Shown here in pieces: positions 17,673 through 26,814 of a stretch of 64,000 bases of DNA. The DNA is taken from contig NZ_CABUOL010000006.1 in NCBI RefSeq assembly GCF_902493215.1, positions 1 through 64,000 on the forward strand, read 5' to 3'. Every line of letters starts with the position of its first letter. The stretch's first letter is position 1. The notes under the pieces are model-generated. The model made no database searches. It saw only the letters and a list, made by a program, of their open reading frames with translations, and was not told the origin of the DNA. The stretch is from an uncultured Mediterranea sp. GTDB lineage: Bacteria; Bacteroidota; Bacteroidia; Bacteroidales; Bacteroidaceae. A program made the position numbers and the translations under genes.

Positions 17673-19661
17673 ATGAAAAAAGCATTATTTTTTGCATTGT
17701 GCGGAATGTGTATCACTTCCGGCTACGCCCAAAAGCAGTATTCATTGACCTCTCCGGACGGTAATCTCAAGACGACGATTATGACAGGCGACACCTTGTC
17801 CTACGATATCCTTTACAAGGATGTTCAGGTGATGCACCGTTCTCCGGCCTATGTCACACTGGAAAATGGTGATGTTTGGGGCATAAAGTCCAAGGTCAGA
17901 AAGGTAAAGGAAAGAGAAGTGCGTGAAGTCGTCGCTTCGCCGTTTTATAGAAGTGCTGAGATAGAGGACCACTACAACGAGATTGTGCTCGAATTTGACA
18001 AGAAGTGGAAGGCAGAGTTCAGAATGTACAATGACGGTATAGCCTATCGTTTTGTCAATGAAAACAGCAAGCCGTTCAACATCAAGTCGGAATCAGTAGA
18101 ATACAGATTCGACCATGATGACTTGGCCTATGTACCCTATGTAAACCGGGGCAAGGACGGGAATTTCGAATCGCAGTTCTTCAATTCTTTCGAGAATACC
18201 TATACGGAATGTAAGGTGTCGGAAGTAAATCCGGCCCGTCTGGCTTTTCTGCCTCTGATGGTACAGGCAAGCGATGACGTGAAAGTGTGTATCACAGAGA
18301 GTCATCTGGAGAACTACCCCGGCCTTTATCTGCTGGGAAGCAAGGGAGGAAGCCTTGTGGGTGTTCATGCTGCCTGTCCTTCCAAGGTGGAGCAGGGAGG
18401 GCACAACCGGCTTCAGATGCTGGTGAAGGGCCGTGAAAACTATATTGCGAAAATAGAGGGCAAACGCTCTTTGCCGTGGAGAATAGCCGTCGTGTCGGAC
18501 GATGACCGCACTATCGCGGCTACCAACCTCAGTTATCTTCTTGGAGCGCCTTCCAGAGTGGATGATATCTCATGGATAAAACCGGGAAAAGTGGCATGGG
18601 AATGGTGGAACGACTGGAATCTTGACGGGGTCGACTTCAAGACCGGTGTGAACAACGATACCTACAAGGCCTATATCGATTTTGCATCCAAGAATGGCAT
18701 AGAATATGTAATCCTTGACGAAGGCTGGGCTGTAAACCTGAAGGCCGACCTGATGCAGGTGGTGAAGGATATAGACATCAAAGAACTGGTGGACTACGGG
18801 GCTGAACGCAATGTAGGAATCATTCTTTGGGCAGGTTACCATGCGTTCAACAGGGATATGGAGAACGTATGCCGCCATTATTCCGAGTTGGGAGTGAAAG
18901 GCTTCAAGGTGGACTTTATGGACCGCGACGACCAGGATATGACAGCGTTCAATTACAGGGCGGCGGCCATGTGTGCCAAATACAAGATGATACTCGACCT
19001 GCACGGTACCTCAAAGCCTGCCGGCCTGAACAGAACTTATCCCAATGTCCTTAACTTTGAGGGTGTGCATGGACTGGAACAGATGAAATGGAGCCCGTCG
19101 AGCGTTGACCAGGTGAAATACGATGTCATGATACCCTTCCTCAGACAAGTGGCAGGTCCTATGGACTATACACAGGGAGCCATGAGAAATGCCACCCGGT
19201 CCAATTATCATCCTTGTAACAGTGAGCCGATGAGCCAGGGAACTAGGTGCCGTCAACTTGCATTGTACATCGTTCTGGATTCTCCGTTCAATATGCTTTG
19301 CGATTCGCCGTCCAACTATGCCCGTGAGCAGGAATGTACCGACTTCATTGCGTCGGTTCCCACCGTATGGGACGAAACCAGAATCCTCAAGGGCAAGATG
19401 GGCAAGTACATTGTAACGGCCCGTCGTAGCGGCGATACCTGGTATGTAGGCGGAATCAATGATTGGGATGCTACGGAACTTGATGTGGACTTGTCGTTTA
19501 TACCGGGCGTACAATCAAAGAAAATCGAAATGTTTACAGACGGTATCAATGCCCATCGTGCAGCCCGTGATTATAAGAAATCGGAAACTTCGGTTTCGGC
19601 CGAAGGAACGGTGAAGGTCTCTTTGGCTCCGGGAGGAGGATTTGTGATGAAGATAGACTGA
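17673..19661 (+). CDS. GH97 glycoside hydrolase, probable retaining alpha-galactosidase
   Basis: 662 residues with a signal peptide (1-19, SGYAQ). An N-terminal beta-sandwich is followed by the GH97 barrel and a C-terminal all-beta domain. GH97 contains inverting alpha-glucosidases (SusB type) and retaining alpha-galactosidases (BT1871 type). D414 in KVDFMDRDD and E469 in LNFEGVHGLEQ lie one position from the BT1871 nucleophile (D415) and acid/base (E470) as I recall them, which favours the retaining alpha-galactosidase branch. Calcium-dependent periplasmic action is expected. It stands alone, not in a Sus-like locus. Confidence 0.9.
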   Translation: MKKALFFALCGMCITSGYAQKQYSLTSPDGNLKTTIMTGDTLSYDILYKDVQVMHRSPAYVTLENGDVWGIKSKVRKVKEREVREVVASPFYRSAEIEDHYNEIVLEFDKKWKAEFRMYNDGIAYRFVNENSKPFNIKSESVEYRFDHDDLAYVPYVNRGKDGNFESQFFNSFENTYTECKVSEVNPARLAFLPLMVQASDDVKVCITESHLENYPGLYLLGSKGGSLVGVHAACPSKVEQGGHNRLQMLVKGRENYIAKIEGKRSLPWRIAVVSDDDRTIAATNLSYLLGAPSRVDDISWIKPGKVAWEWWNDWNLDGVDFKTGVNNDTYKAYIDFASKNGIEYVILDEGWAVNLKADLMQVVKDIDIKELVDYGAERNVGIILWAGYHAFNRDMENVCRHYSELGVKGFKVDFMDRDDQDMTAFNYRAAAMCAKYKMILDLHGTSKPAGLNRTYPNVLNFEGVHGLEQMKWSPSSVDQVKYDVMIPFLRQVAGPMDYTQGAMRNATRSNYHPCNSEPMSQGTRCRQLALYIVLDSPFNMLCDSPSNYAREQECTDFIASVPTVWDETRILKGKMGKYIVTARRSGDTWYVGGINDWDATELDVDLSFIPGVQSKKIEMFTDGINAHRAARDYKKSETSVSAEGTVKVSLAPGGGFVMKID

Positions 19662-19694
19662 TGTAAATTGTCAGTGAAAATAATCAGAAGATAG

Positions 19695-19747
19695 CAGGCT
19701 GCCCGCATTGACTGGATTCATGTCAATGGCGGGCAGCCTGTTTTTTT
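19695..19747 (+). terminator. Intrinsic terminator after the GH97 gene
   Basis: A long stem (19696-19712 with 19722-19739, one bulged G), a 9-base loop, then TTTTTTT. Confidence 0.9.
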
Positions 19748-19805
19748 GATTTTATGTATTGAATTTGTTTTTACAAACTGGGGTTTTCGCCCAATCCTGT
19801 CAAAA

Positions 19806-19897
19806 AACGGGTTTCAACCATAAAGGCCTTATGTTTCAAACCTAAGGGGTCTATGTTTGAAACATAAGCCCCCTATGTTTGAAACATTCCCGTGAAT
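19806..19897. repeat. 22-bp-period intergenic repeat array, site 2 (4 units)
   Basis: In the 309-bp gap between the convergent GH97 and nadB genes. The G of the GTTT core falls at 19811, 19833, 19855 and 19877, an exact 22-bp period. The last two units hold the perfect dyad ATGTTTGAAACAT. The spacers between cores are mutually complementary (AAGGGGT, AGCCCCCT), so neighbouring units can fold into one long imperfect hairpin. Very similar to the array at 53.1 kb. Confidence 0.75.
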
Positions 19898-19970
19898 CGT
19901 TGCCGAAACCGTCTGAGGCCGGTGAAGGGAATGTTTTTGTCTGATTGCGATTAATGTTTACAACCGGCTG

Positions 19971-21563
19971 TCATTTCTTCTTTCCGTCGGCCTCGTCGGC
20001 ATGGTGCGGATAGTCGATGGTGTAGTGCAGGCCGCGGCTCTCCTTGCGCTCCATGGCCTGCTTCGTGATGAGGTAGCCCACGTTGATCATGTTGCGCAGT
20101 TCGCACAGCTCGCGCGTGGCCTTGCAGCGCTTGAAGAGGCGTTCGGTCTCCTCGTAGAGGATGTCCAGGCGGTTCCAGGCACGGGTGAGGCGCACGTTGC
20201 TGCGCACGATGCCCACGTACGACTCCATAATCTGGTTCACCTCCTTCATGCTCTGCGTGATGAGCACACGCTCCTCGCCCGTGATGGTACCCTCGTCGTT
20301 CCATTCGGGGATGTCTTCGTTGAAGTCGTAACGCTCCAGCACGCTCAGGGCATGCTTGGCGGCTGCGTCGGCATAGACCACGGCTTCGATGAGCGAGTTC
20401 GAGGCCAGGCGGTTGCCACCGTGCAGGCCCGTGCACGAACATTCACCGATGGCGTAGAGGCGGCGGATGCTGCTCTGCCCGTCGAGGTCCACCTTGATGC
20501 CTCCGCAGAGGTAGTGGGCGGCGGGCGCTACGGGGATGTAGTCCTTCGTGATGTCGATACCGATGCTGAGGCACTTCTGGTAGATGTTGGGGAAGTGGCG
20601 CTTCGTCTCTTCCGGGTCCTTGTGGGTGACGTCCAGATAGACGTGGTCTTCGCCGCGGAGCTTCATCTCGTTGTCGATGGCGCGGGCCACGATGTCGCGC
20701 GGGGCGAGCGACAGGCGCGGGTCATATTTCTGCATGAACTCCTTACCGTCCATCGTGCGGAGCACGCCGCCGTAGCCGCGCATGGCCTCGGTGATGAGGA
20801 ACGAGGGACGGTCGCCCGGATGGTAGAGGGCCGTGGGGTGGAACTGGATGAACTCCATGTCCTTCACCGCTCCCTTGGCGCGGTAGACCATGGCGATGCC
20901 GTCGCCCGTGGCTACCAGCGGGTTGGTGGTGTGGCGGTAGACGGCCTCACAACCTCCCGTAGCCATGACGGTTATCTTGCTGAGGAAGGTGTCCACCTCG
21001 CCCGTGGCCTCGTTCAGCACGTAGGCGCCATAGCACTTGATGCCCGGCGTGTAGCGCGTCACGATGATGCCCAGATGGTGCTGTGTGATGATTTCCACCG
21101 CATAGTGGTCGGTGAATATGCTGATGTTGGGATGCCGCTTCACGGCTTCGATGAGCGAAGTCTGTATCTCGGCTCCCGTGTTGTCCTTGTGGTGCAGGAT
21201 GCGGAACTCCGAGTGCCCGCCTTCCTTGTGCAGGTCGAAGGTCCCGTCTTCCTTCTTGTCGAAGTTCACCCCCCAGCTGATGAGCTCCTTGATCTGTTCG
21301 GGTGCGTTGCGCACCACCTTCTCCACGGCGGCGCGGTCGCTGATCCAGTCGCCGGCTATCATGGTGTCTTCGATGTGCTTGTCGAAGTTGTCCACGGCCA
21401 GATTGGTCACCGAGGCGATGCCTCCCTGTGCAAAATACGTGTTGGCCTCTTCCATTCCGGCCTTACAGATGAGGGCTACCGTCCCCTTTTCCGCCACTTT
21501 CAGGGCGAAGCTCATACCGGCTATTCCAGAGCCGATGACGAGGAAATCGAACTTTCTTACCAT
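19971..21563 (-). CDS. nadB: L-aspartate oxidase
   Basis: 530 residues. Flavoenzyme that oxidises L-aspartate to iminoaspartate, the first step of de novo NAD synthesis. The N-terminal FAD-binding motif is VIGSGIAGMSFALKVAEKG. The succinate-dehydrogenase-type flavoprotein core includes FIQFHPTALYHPG and AAHYLCGGIKVD, and the C-terminal helical domain is present. In anaerobes fumarate usually replaces oxygen as acceptor. nadA and nadC are not adjacent. A -7 element (TAGTTTTG on the minus strand, 21586-21593) lies 23 bp upstream. Confidence 0.95.
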   Translation of the reverse strand: MVRKFDFLVIGSGIAGMSFALKVAEKGTVALICKAGMEEANTYFAQGGIASVTNLAVDNFDKHIEDTMIAGDWISDRAAVEKVVRNAPEQIKELISWGVNFDKKEDGTFDLHKEGGHSEFRILHHKDNTGAEIQTSLIEAVKRHPNISIFTDHYAVEIITQHHLGIIVTRYTPGIKCYGAYVLNEATGEVDTFLSKITVMATGGCEAVYRHTTNPLVATGDGIAMVYRAKGAVKDMEFIQFHPTALYHPGDRPSFLITEAMRGYGGVLRTMDGKEFMQKYDPRLSLAPRDIVARAIDNEMKLRGEDHVYLDVTHKDPEETKRHFPNIYQKCLSIGIDITKDYIPVAPAAHYLCGGIKVDLDGQSSIRRLYAIGECSCTGLHGGNRLASNSLIEAVVYADAAAKHALSVLERYDFNEDIPEWNDEGTITGEERVLITQSMKEVNQIMESYVGIVRSNVRLTRAWNRLDILYEETERLFKRCKATRELCELRNMINVGYLITKQAMERKESRGLHYTIDYPHHADEADGKKK

Positions 21564-21585
21564 AACAATATGTATTAGCTGGTTG

Positions 21586-21593
21586 CAAAACTA
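21586..21593 (-). promoter_or_regulatory. -7 promoter element of nadB
   Basis: Minus-strand TAGTTTTG matches TAnnTTTG, 23 bp upstream of the nadB start. Confidence 0.45.
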
Positions 21594-21663
21594 CAAAATA
21601 AGTGCGTTGTTTGTGCGCTTTGCCGCCGAAAATCCATACCTTTACCGCAAAAAAGGAGAAACG

Positions 21664-22068
21664 ATGGACAGAGTATTCCATGCCCGTGTGGGTGCGGCCC
21701 GTTATCTGGCGCTGCTTATGTTTACGTTCATGCTGGTTTATTGCTTGTGGGTGAAGTACATCTTGATAGCTGTACTATGGGGTATCCTGTTGCTCCATTT
21801 CATCGAAAGGATCATTCATACCACCTATACGCTGACTGCCGACGGGCGGCTGGTCGTTTACGAAGGCCGTTTTTCACGCCGTCGTGAGCGCTCGCTGGCC
21901 GAGGTAGTGTCGGTAGAGCGCCGTTCGTCCATGCAGGTGGCGGGCCGTGCGCTGGTGCGCTATGTGCTGGTGGTCTATAAAGATGGCAAGCACGATGCCC
22001 TCCAGCCCGTCAACGAAGAAGAATTCATACGTGCGTTGGAGAAGCGGAGGCGGGAAACGGCTTCCTGA
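21664..22068 (+). CDS. Small PH-like membrane protein
   Basis: 134 residues from the ATG at 21664, which has an unusually good ribosome binding site for this phylum (AAGGAG, 21653-21658). Two membrane helices (about 12-29 and 33-50) form a hairpin, followed by a compact beta domain (TLTADGRLVVYEGRFSRRRERSLAEVVSVERR) of the bacterial PH type. The function is unknown. It is divergent from nadB and precedes the LytTR regulator by 118 bp. The same frame is open further upstream, but only as antisense to nadB. Confidence 0.7.
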   Translation: MDRVFHARVGAARYLALLMFTFMLVYCLWVKYILIAVLWGILLLHFIERIIHTTYTLTADGRLVVYEGRFSRRRERSLAEVVSVERRSSMQVAGRALVRYVLVVYKDGKHDALQPVNEEEFIRALEKRRRETAS

Positions 22069-22105
22069 CGCCCTGACGCAGCACCTGATGGGAATGTTAT
22101 TTCAT

Positions 22106-22124
22106 AAAGAATTTTAAATTCTTT
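22106..22124. promoter_or_regulatory. 19-bp perfect palindrome upstream of the LytTR regulator
   Basis: AAAGAATTT-T-AAATTCTTT is a 9-1-9 perfect inverted repeat, 62 bp upstream of the regulator start. It could be an operator for self-regulation. No U-run follows, so it is not an ordinary terminator. Confidence 0.45.
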
Positions 22125-22186
22125 CCTTGGCCGAGCAGTCTTTTCAAAGTCCGTACGTCTATTGTCCAAAAACAAGTCATACGGAT

Positions 22187-22930
22187 ATGAATTTGAATTG
22201 TGCCATTTTGCATGCTGATGGAGAGGTTGTACGTAGATTGGAGGAATATATCGGCAAGGTGCCATTTCTTTCCTTACGCGGTACGTATGACAATCCGCTC
22301 GAAGCATTGAAAGATTATTATGAAGTGAAGGTCGAAGTCTATTTCGTCGGTATCTGTGACCCCGAAGAGGGCGGGATAGGAGGAATGGATTTCTGCCGGA
22401 TGCTGTCTTTGCCCACCCGTGTCATCTTTGTGGCCGACACCGACCGCTATGCCGCCGAGTGTTTCCGCCTCGACGCGCTCGATTACCTGGCGGGTTGTTT
22501 CGACTTTTCGGTCTTTTTCCAGTCGGTCAGCAAGGCGGCCCGCTGGTTCACCCTGCAGGCTGCGCCGGTAGCCACCGGCGAAAAGAAACGGATGCCCGAC
22601 GTGCCCCAATCTCTCTACGTAAGAGCCGACAGCCGCATCGTACGGCTGACACTGAAGGAAATCCGCTACATCGAAGCCTTGGGCGACTATGTCAAGATTT
22701 ATACGCAGACCGATGCGAAGTCCATCATGAGCCTTTGCTGCATGAAGTGTATGGAAGAGCGTCTTCCGGAGGGAGAATTTATCCGCGTACACCGTTCTTT
22801 CATTGTACGCAAGAACTGCATCGACACCATCGGTGCCAATACCGTCGTAGTGGGAGGCAAGGAGATCCCCATCGGCAATGCCTACCGCGAACAGGTGAAG
22901 CGTTACGTATCGAGGCTCTCCGTGCTGTAA
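22187..22930 (+). CDS. LytTR-family regulator with degenerate receiver domain
   Basis: 247 residues from the ATG at 22187. The C-terminal LytTR DNA-binding domain is intact (YVRADSRIVRLTLKEIRYIEALGDY, FIRVHRSFIVRKNCI). The N-terminal domain aligns with response-regulator receivers (the CFRLDALDYL region is preserved), but the acidic pair is HADG instead of DDE, the phospho-acceptor Asp position reads VYFVGIC (Gly), and the conserved Lys after DALDYL is missing. It should therefore not be phosphorylated in the usual way. No histidine kinase is adjacent. It is convergent with the barrel/DUF4270 pair and next to the Kelch operon, which are plausible targets. Confidence 0.85.
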   Translation: MNLNCAILHADGEVVRRLEEYIGKVPFLSLRGTYDNPLEALKDYYEVKVEVYFVGICDPEEGGIGGMDFCRMLSLPTRVIFVADTDRYAAECFRLDALDYLAGCFDFSVFFQSVSKAARWFTLQAAPVATGEKKRMPDVPQSLYVRADSRIVRLTLKEIRYIEALGDYVKIYTQTDAKSIMSLCCMKCMEERLPEGEFIRVHRSFIVRKNCIDTIGANTVVVGGKEIPIGNAYREQVKRYVSRLSVL

Positions 22931-22945
22931 TCCTTCTTTATTGCA

Positions 22946-24166
22946 TTATTTCAGTTTCGACCGGAACAGCCGTTCGCCGAACGTCAGGTTCAGGTTCAGG
23001 CTGAAGCGGCTTTCCTGCATCAGGTTGTCGCGCAGGTTGACCTGCTGGCGCCAGGTGGCCCCCAGCGCCAGGAATGAGTAGCGCAGGGGGAAGCTTACAC
23101 CGATGTTACCCTCCAGGTAATACATTTTTCCTCCTTTCAGGTTGATATACGAATTGCTGGCGCCGATGCCTGCCATCAGTTCGGTGGAGCGTGGCTTCCG
23201 TGGCTCGGTGAGGTAGATGACACCGAGGTTCAGCTTGTGCTGGTTCTCGTACTTCATCGAGGTATAGGCCGACGTGTTGCGGCTCCAGTCCACGTAGTTG
23301 TAGTCCATGCTGACGGTCCAGTATTCGCTGCTGGTAGTCAGGCCGGCCCCGATGTGCATGGGCAGGTATTGCGTACGGCTGTGATAGTTCTTGTCCACGC
23401 CCTCGCTGGTCGACGAGTTGGAGTAGGTCAGCCGGTTGTCGTGGCCTATCTTCATCGAGGGAGCAAATACCGCTCCCACTTCCCAGCTTCTGCCCGTTCC
23501 GCCGAAACGGTAGTGCAGGCCGAAGTCGGTATAGAATGCCCGTTTGGACGACTCGTAGCGGACTGTGGCGTTTTCCTGTGTTTCGCTTTGCGTCACCGTT
23601 CCCATGACCATACCCAGGTTGAATCCTACCGAGAGGCGGCTGGTCAGTGCGAAGGCATTGGTCACGTAGAAACGGTAGAGCCCGCCTGTGCCCTCGAAGG
23701 TGGAGTAGAGATATTGGCCCGGCATGCCTTCCACCTCTTCTTCGGTCTGGATGAGGTAGCCCACACTGCTGTAGGGAGTGGCTCCTACCAGTGCATACCA
23801 GCGTGGCATGACGCGGAAGCCGAAGCTCAGCCGGTTGGGGTTGCCCGTCAGGTTGGAGCTGCGGTCGCTCAGGAAGGAGTAGCGGGCGTAGGATGCCGTC
23901 ACGCCGATGTCGAAGGTAAAGCAGGTAGTGTCCATGGCCGTGATGGCGGCGGGGTTCAGGGTATTCTGGAAGCCGGGGCGGTTCAGGGCGATGCCCATGT
24001 TGCCCAGGCCGGCATAGCGTCCGCCGTCGGCCGCACTGAGTTCACCGACGCCATACATGGATGTGGGCAGGTTGGTGGTGTTTTGCGACAGGAGGTTCAG
24101 GCAGGGCAGCAGGCAGGCGCACAGCCATAGGATGATTCGGTTGTGATTGTGTTCCATCTGTTTCAT
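22946..24166 (-). CDS. FadL/OmpP1-like outer-membrane barrel protein
   Basis: 406 residues from the ATG at 24166, which overlaps the DUF4270 stop as ATGA. After a signal peptide (about 1-29) comes a conserved segment typical of Bacteroidetes OmpP1/FadL relatives (MYGVGELSAADGGRYAGLGNMGIAL and NPAAITAMD). About 330 residues of amphipathic beta strands follow. These barrels are thought to move hydrophobic molecules or to serve as partners of surface lipoproteins. Translational coupling with the DUF4270 lipoprotein suggests the two work together. Confidence 0.82.
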   Translation of the reverse strand: MKQMEHNHNRIILWLCACLLPCLNLLSQNTTNLPTSMYGVGELSAADGGRYAGLGNMGIALNRPGFQNTLNPAAITAMDTTCFTFDIGVTASYARYSFLSDRSSNLTGNPNRLSFGFRVMPRWYALVGATPYSSVGYLIQTEEEVEGMPGQYLYSTFEGTGGLYRFYVTNAFALTSRLSVGFNLGMVMGTVTQSETQENATVRYESSKRAFYTDFGLHYRFGGTGRSWEVGAVFAPSMKIGHDNRLTYSNSSTSEGVDKNYHSRTQYLPMHIGAGLTTSSEYWTVSMDYNYVDWSRNTSAYTSMKYENQHKLNLGVIYLTEPRKPRSTELMAGIGASNSYINLKGGKMYYLEGNIGVSFPLRYSFLALGATWRQQVNLRDNLMQESRFSLNLNLTFGERLFRSKLK

Positions 24167-25479
24167 TGTTCGTTGTAGATTTTGATTCGTATGTCGAGCC
24201 GGCACTGACGGTCCTGCTCGGGGTTGTTGGTGAATATCACCTGGTTGAAGGTGGTGGCCATCTCTCCCTCTTCCAGGCTCATCAGCAGTTTCTGCCGCTT
24301 GGTACCCCAGGTTCCGAAGTTGTTTCGTATGAATTCGGTCAGGTCAAACGTATAATAGGTTTCGCGGCCGTACATTTCGTCGACGGTCAGGTTGCCGGTC
24401 TGTACCGTCACACCGTCGCTGCCGTAGACGTAGCCTTCCAGCACATTGTTCTCGTCGGTGATGTAGAGGCGCAGTTCTTCGGGAAGCTGGCTCACTTCGT
24501 TGTAGCTTCGGGCCAGCGGGTAGAGGTAGAGCGTGGCGCTCTCTACGGAAACGATTTCGCCTGCGCTCTGCAGATCGTTGAGGTCGGGGAATTCAATCTG
24601 GTTGTAATAGCCTGTCAGCCCTTGCAGATAGGCCCGATAGCCCATGCTGCTGGCATGAATCAGGTTTTCGATGCCGCTTTGCAGGGTGTCAAGGGGAGTA
24701 CCTGCTCTGTTTTGGTATACGCCTGTATAGGCATATTCGGTATTGACGCTGAAGGTCAGCTTGCTTTCCGTGGTCTGGTTGGAGATGTCGCGGTAGTGCA
24801 GGTTGATGCTCATCGAGGAGTCGTTCACCAGAAAGCCCGTGATGCAGCTGCCGTCCGCTTCGGCTACAAAGGCCAGGCCGGGGAAGGTTTTCTTGAAACT
24901 TTCCTGTGTGTCGAGGTAATCGTTTTCGGTCAGGATGTCGGTCAGCAGCTGGCGCCCCATGTCGTCGGGCAGGCGCACCTCCACTTCGCGCCCGCGGCCG
25001 GGCTGGGGCAGGTAACGGAAACGGGTCAGGGGGACGTCTTCCGTAGCCATGGGGGTCGTGGTGTACAGGTCCTGGTCGTTGTCCAGTACGATGGGCTGCT
25101 TCAGGCGGTAGACGGAGATGTATTGGGGTGTCAGGGTGTCGCCCCAGTAATGCCCGCTGGGTATCATGCGCAGCACGAGCGAGTCGAACTGGTAGTCGTG
25201 GCCGTCGGAGGTGCTGAAGGTGTTTTTCGTATATTCGGCATAGTAGGTGGCCGTCACGTCGCCCCAGAGGGTATCGGCGTAGTGGCCGAAGTGGCAGATG
25301 GTGTCCTCGCGTGTCTCGATGGAGTCCCGCCGGATGGTACTCAGGTCTACGGTGCAGCTGTTGTAGAAGACGTTCTGAAACGAACTCTCCACCAGGCTGC
25401 TGCCCAGACTCGAATTGTTGTCCTGGCAGGCGTAGCAGGCGAGGATGCCTGCCAGCAGGCTATACAGTAATTTTCTCAT
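24163..25479 (-). CDS. DUF4270 lipoprotein
   Basis: 438 residues with a lipoprotein signal (lipobox ACYAC, Cys18). The DUF4270 domain fills the mature protein, rich in beta structure with recurrent SLVLRM, ATLYLYPLARS and RLYITDE segments. The family is found almost only in Bacteroidetes and has no known activity. It starts the minus-strand pair and is followed, with stop/start overlap, by the FadL-like barrel. It is divergent from the Kelch gene, with 227 bp between the starts. Confidence 0.82.
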   Translation of the reverse strand: MRKLLYSLLAGILACYACQDNNSSLGSSLVESSFQNVFYNSCTVDLSTIRRDSIETREDTICHFGHYADTLWGDVTATYYAEYTKNTFSTSDGHDYQFDSLVLRMIPSGHYWGDTLTPQYISVYRLKQPIVLDNDQDLYTTTPMATEDVPLTRFRYLPQPGRGREVEVRLPDDMGRQLLTDILTENDYLDTQESFKKTFPGLAFVAEADGSCITGFLVNDSSMSINLHYRDISNQTTESKLTFSVNTEYAYTGVYQNRAGTPLDTLQSGIENLIHASSMGYRAYLQGLTGYYNQIEFPDLNDLQSAGEIVSVESATLYLYPLARSYNEVSQLPEELRLYITDENNVLEGYVYGSDGVTVQTGNLTVDEMYGRETYYTFDLTEFIRNNFGTWGTKRQKLLMSLEEGEMATTFNQVIFTNNPEQDRQCRLDIRIKIYNEQ

Positions 25480-25706
25480 GACGCTTGGTTTTCATATTTT
25501 TCCGCAAAGGAAAAGGAAAAACAGGGTATGTTCCTACCAAAATCGGCGGGCGGGGCGTTTTTGCCGTCGAATGCTTTCGGCGGCCCCTGGAAGTGCGTTT
25601 GTCGGATATTGGGCCCTGTTGGTCGGTTCTTTTTGCATACATCCGCCGTGTGACCTATTTTCGCCCCCGAATAGTGACGGAAAAACAGTTATCAAACACT
25701 TTTAAT

Positions 25707-26780
25707 ATGTATATGAATCGATTATTATTGGGAATGATGCTGCCGCTGGTACTGATGGCTGGCAGCAGCTGTACGGACGACGACGAGTACACGCAGGGAC
25801 AATGGATGAAGCGTTCGGGCTTCGAGGCCGAGCCGCGCGCCTATGCCTGCAGCTTCACCATCGGAGACAAGGGATACCTGTGCGGAGGCTTCCGCGGGGC
25901 GAACAAGGAATATATGAACGACCTCTGGGTATACGACATGAACAACAACAACTGGGAACAACTGGCCGACATGCCGACCGTGGGCCGCAAGTATGCCACG
26001 GCTTTCGCCCTGAACGGCAAGGGATATGTGACTACGGGCTCCGTGAAGGACGGCAGCTACTCGAACTACGTGGCCGACACGTGGGAGTACGATCCCTCGA
26101 CAGACGCATGGACGCAGAAGGACGACTTCAAGGGCGGTCCGCGCGACGGTGCCCTGGCTTTCGTCGTTGGCGGCTATGCCTACGTGGGTACGGGTTACAA
26201 CGAAGACACGCAGGGCAGCTACAAGGACTTCTACCGCTTCGACCCCAATGCGGCGGCCGGCTCGCAATGGACCAAGGATGCGGGCAATGGCGGTGGTCCC
26301 GAGAAGCGGGCCTACGGCACGGCCTTTGTCATCGACGACGTGGCCTACGTGTGTTGCGGTACGGACAACAGTACGAACCTGACCGACTTCTGGAAGTTCG
26401 ACGGCTCGACGTGGACACAGCTGCGCGACATTGCCAACACCAACGACGACGAAGACTATGATGATGATTATGCCATCGCCCGCTACAGTACGGTGTCGTT
26501 CGTCATCGACGGCTATGCCTACATTGCCACCGGCTATCGGAGCGGTGTGACGGCCGACTATTGGAAGTACGACCCCGACCAGGACCTGTGGTACGGCGAC
26601 TCGGACGACGACTTCACGCCGCTGACCGATGTGCACAACAACTACTCGGGTGCCTCCTCGCGCGACGGAGCCGTATCCTTCTCCAACGGTGAGCGTGGCT
26701 TCGTCCTGACCGGCCAGTCGGGCGGAAGTTATTTCGACGACGTCTATGAGCTGCTTCCCGACGAGCAGGAAGAAGTGTGA
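25707..26780 (+). CDS. Kelch-repeat lipoprotein
   Basis: 357 residues from the ATG at 25707 (or 25713). A lipoprotein signal with lipobox MAGSSC is followed by six or so Kelch-type repeats, seen as recurring GYxxxG and tyrosine/tryptophan pairs (NDLWVYDMNNNNWEQLADM, DTWEYDPSTDAWTQK, DFWKFDGSTWTQL, DYWKYDPDQDLWY). It should form a surface-exposed or periplasmic beta-propeller. An acidic insert (NDDEDYDDDYA) lies between repeats. It probably forms an operon with the DUF4907 gene 34 bp downstream and a functional unit with the divergent DUF4270/barrel genes. Confidence 0.85.
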   Translation: MYMNRLLLGMMLPLVLMAGSSCTDDDEYTQGQWMKRSGFEAEPRAYACSFTIGDKGYLCGGFRGANKEYMNDLWVYDMNNNNWEQLADMPTVGRKYATAFALNGKGYVTTGSVKDGSYSNYVADTWEYDPSTDAWTQKDDFKGGPRDGALAFVVGGYAYVGTGYNEDTQGSYKDFYRFDPNAAAGSQWTKDAGNGGGPEKRAYGTAFVIDDVAYVCCGTDNSTNLTDFWKFDGSTWTQLRDIANTNDDEDYDDDYAIARYSTVSFVIDGYAYIATGYRSGVTADYWKYDPDQDLWYGDSDDDFTPLTDVHNNYSGASSRDGAVSFSNGERGFVLTGQSGGSYFDDVYELLPDEQEEV

Positions 26781-26814
26781 TTTCATCCACTGGATATTAG
26801 GTATAAATTAGGTT

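Noticed and set aside
20001..21578. 525-residue open frame on the plus strand
   Set aside because: It is exactly antisense to nadB, has low-complexity Val/Gly/Asp/His composition and no recognisable domain; GC-rich codon bias of nadB keeps it open.
22946..24166. Start of the barrel gene at 24205
   Set aside because: The extra 13 residues overlap DUF4270 coding sequence and spoil the signal peptide; the ATGA overlap at 24166 is the natural start.
24166..25470. 434-residue open frame on the plus strand
   Set aside because: Antisense shadow of the DUF4270 gene with no domain or signal of its own.
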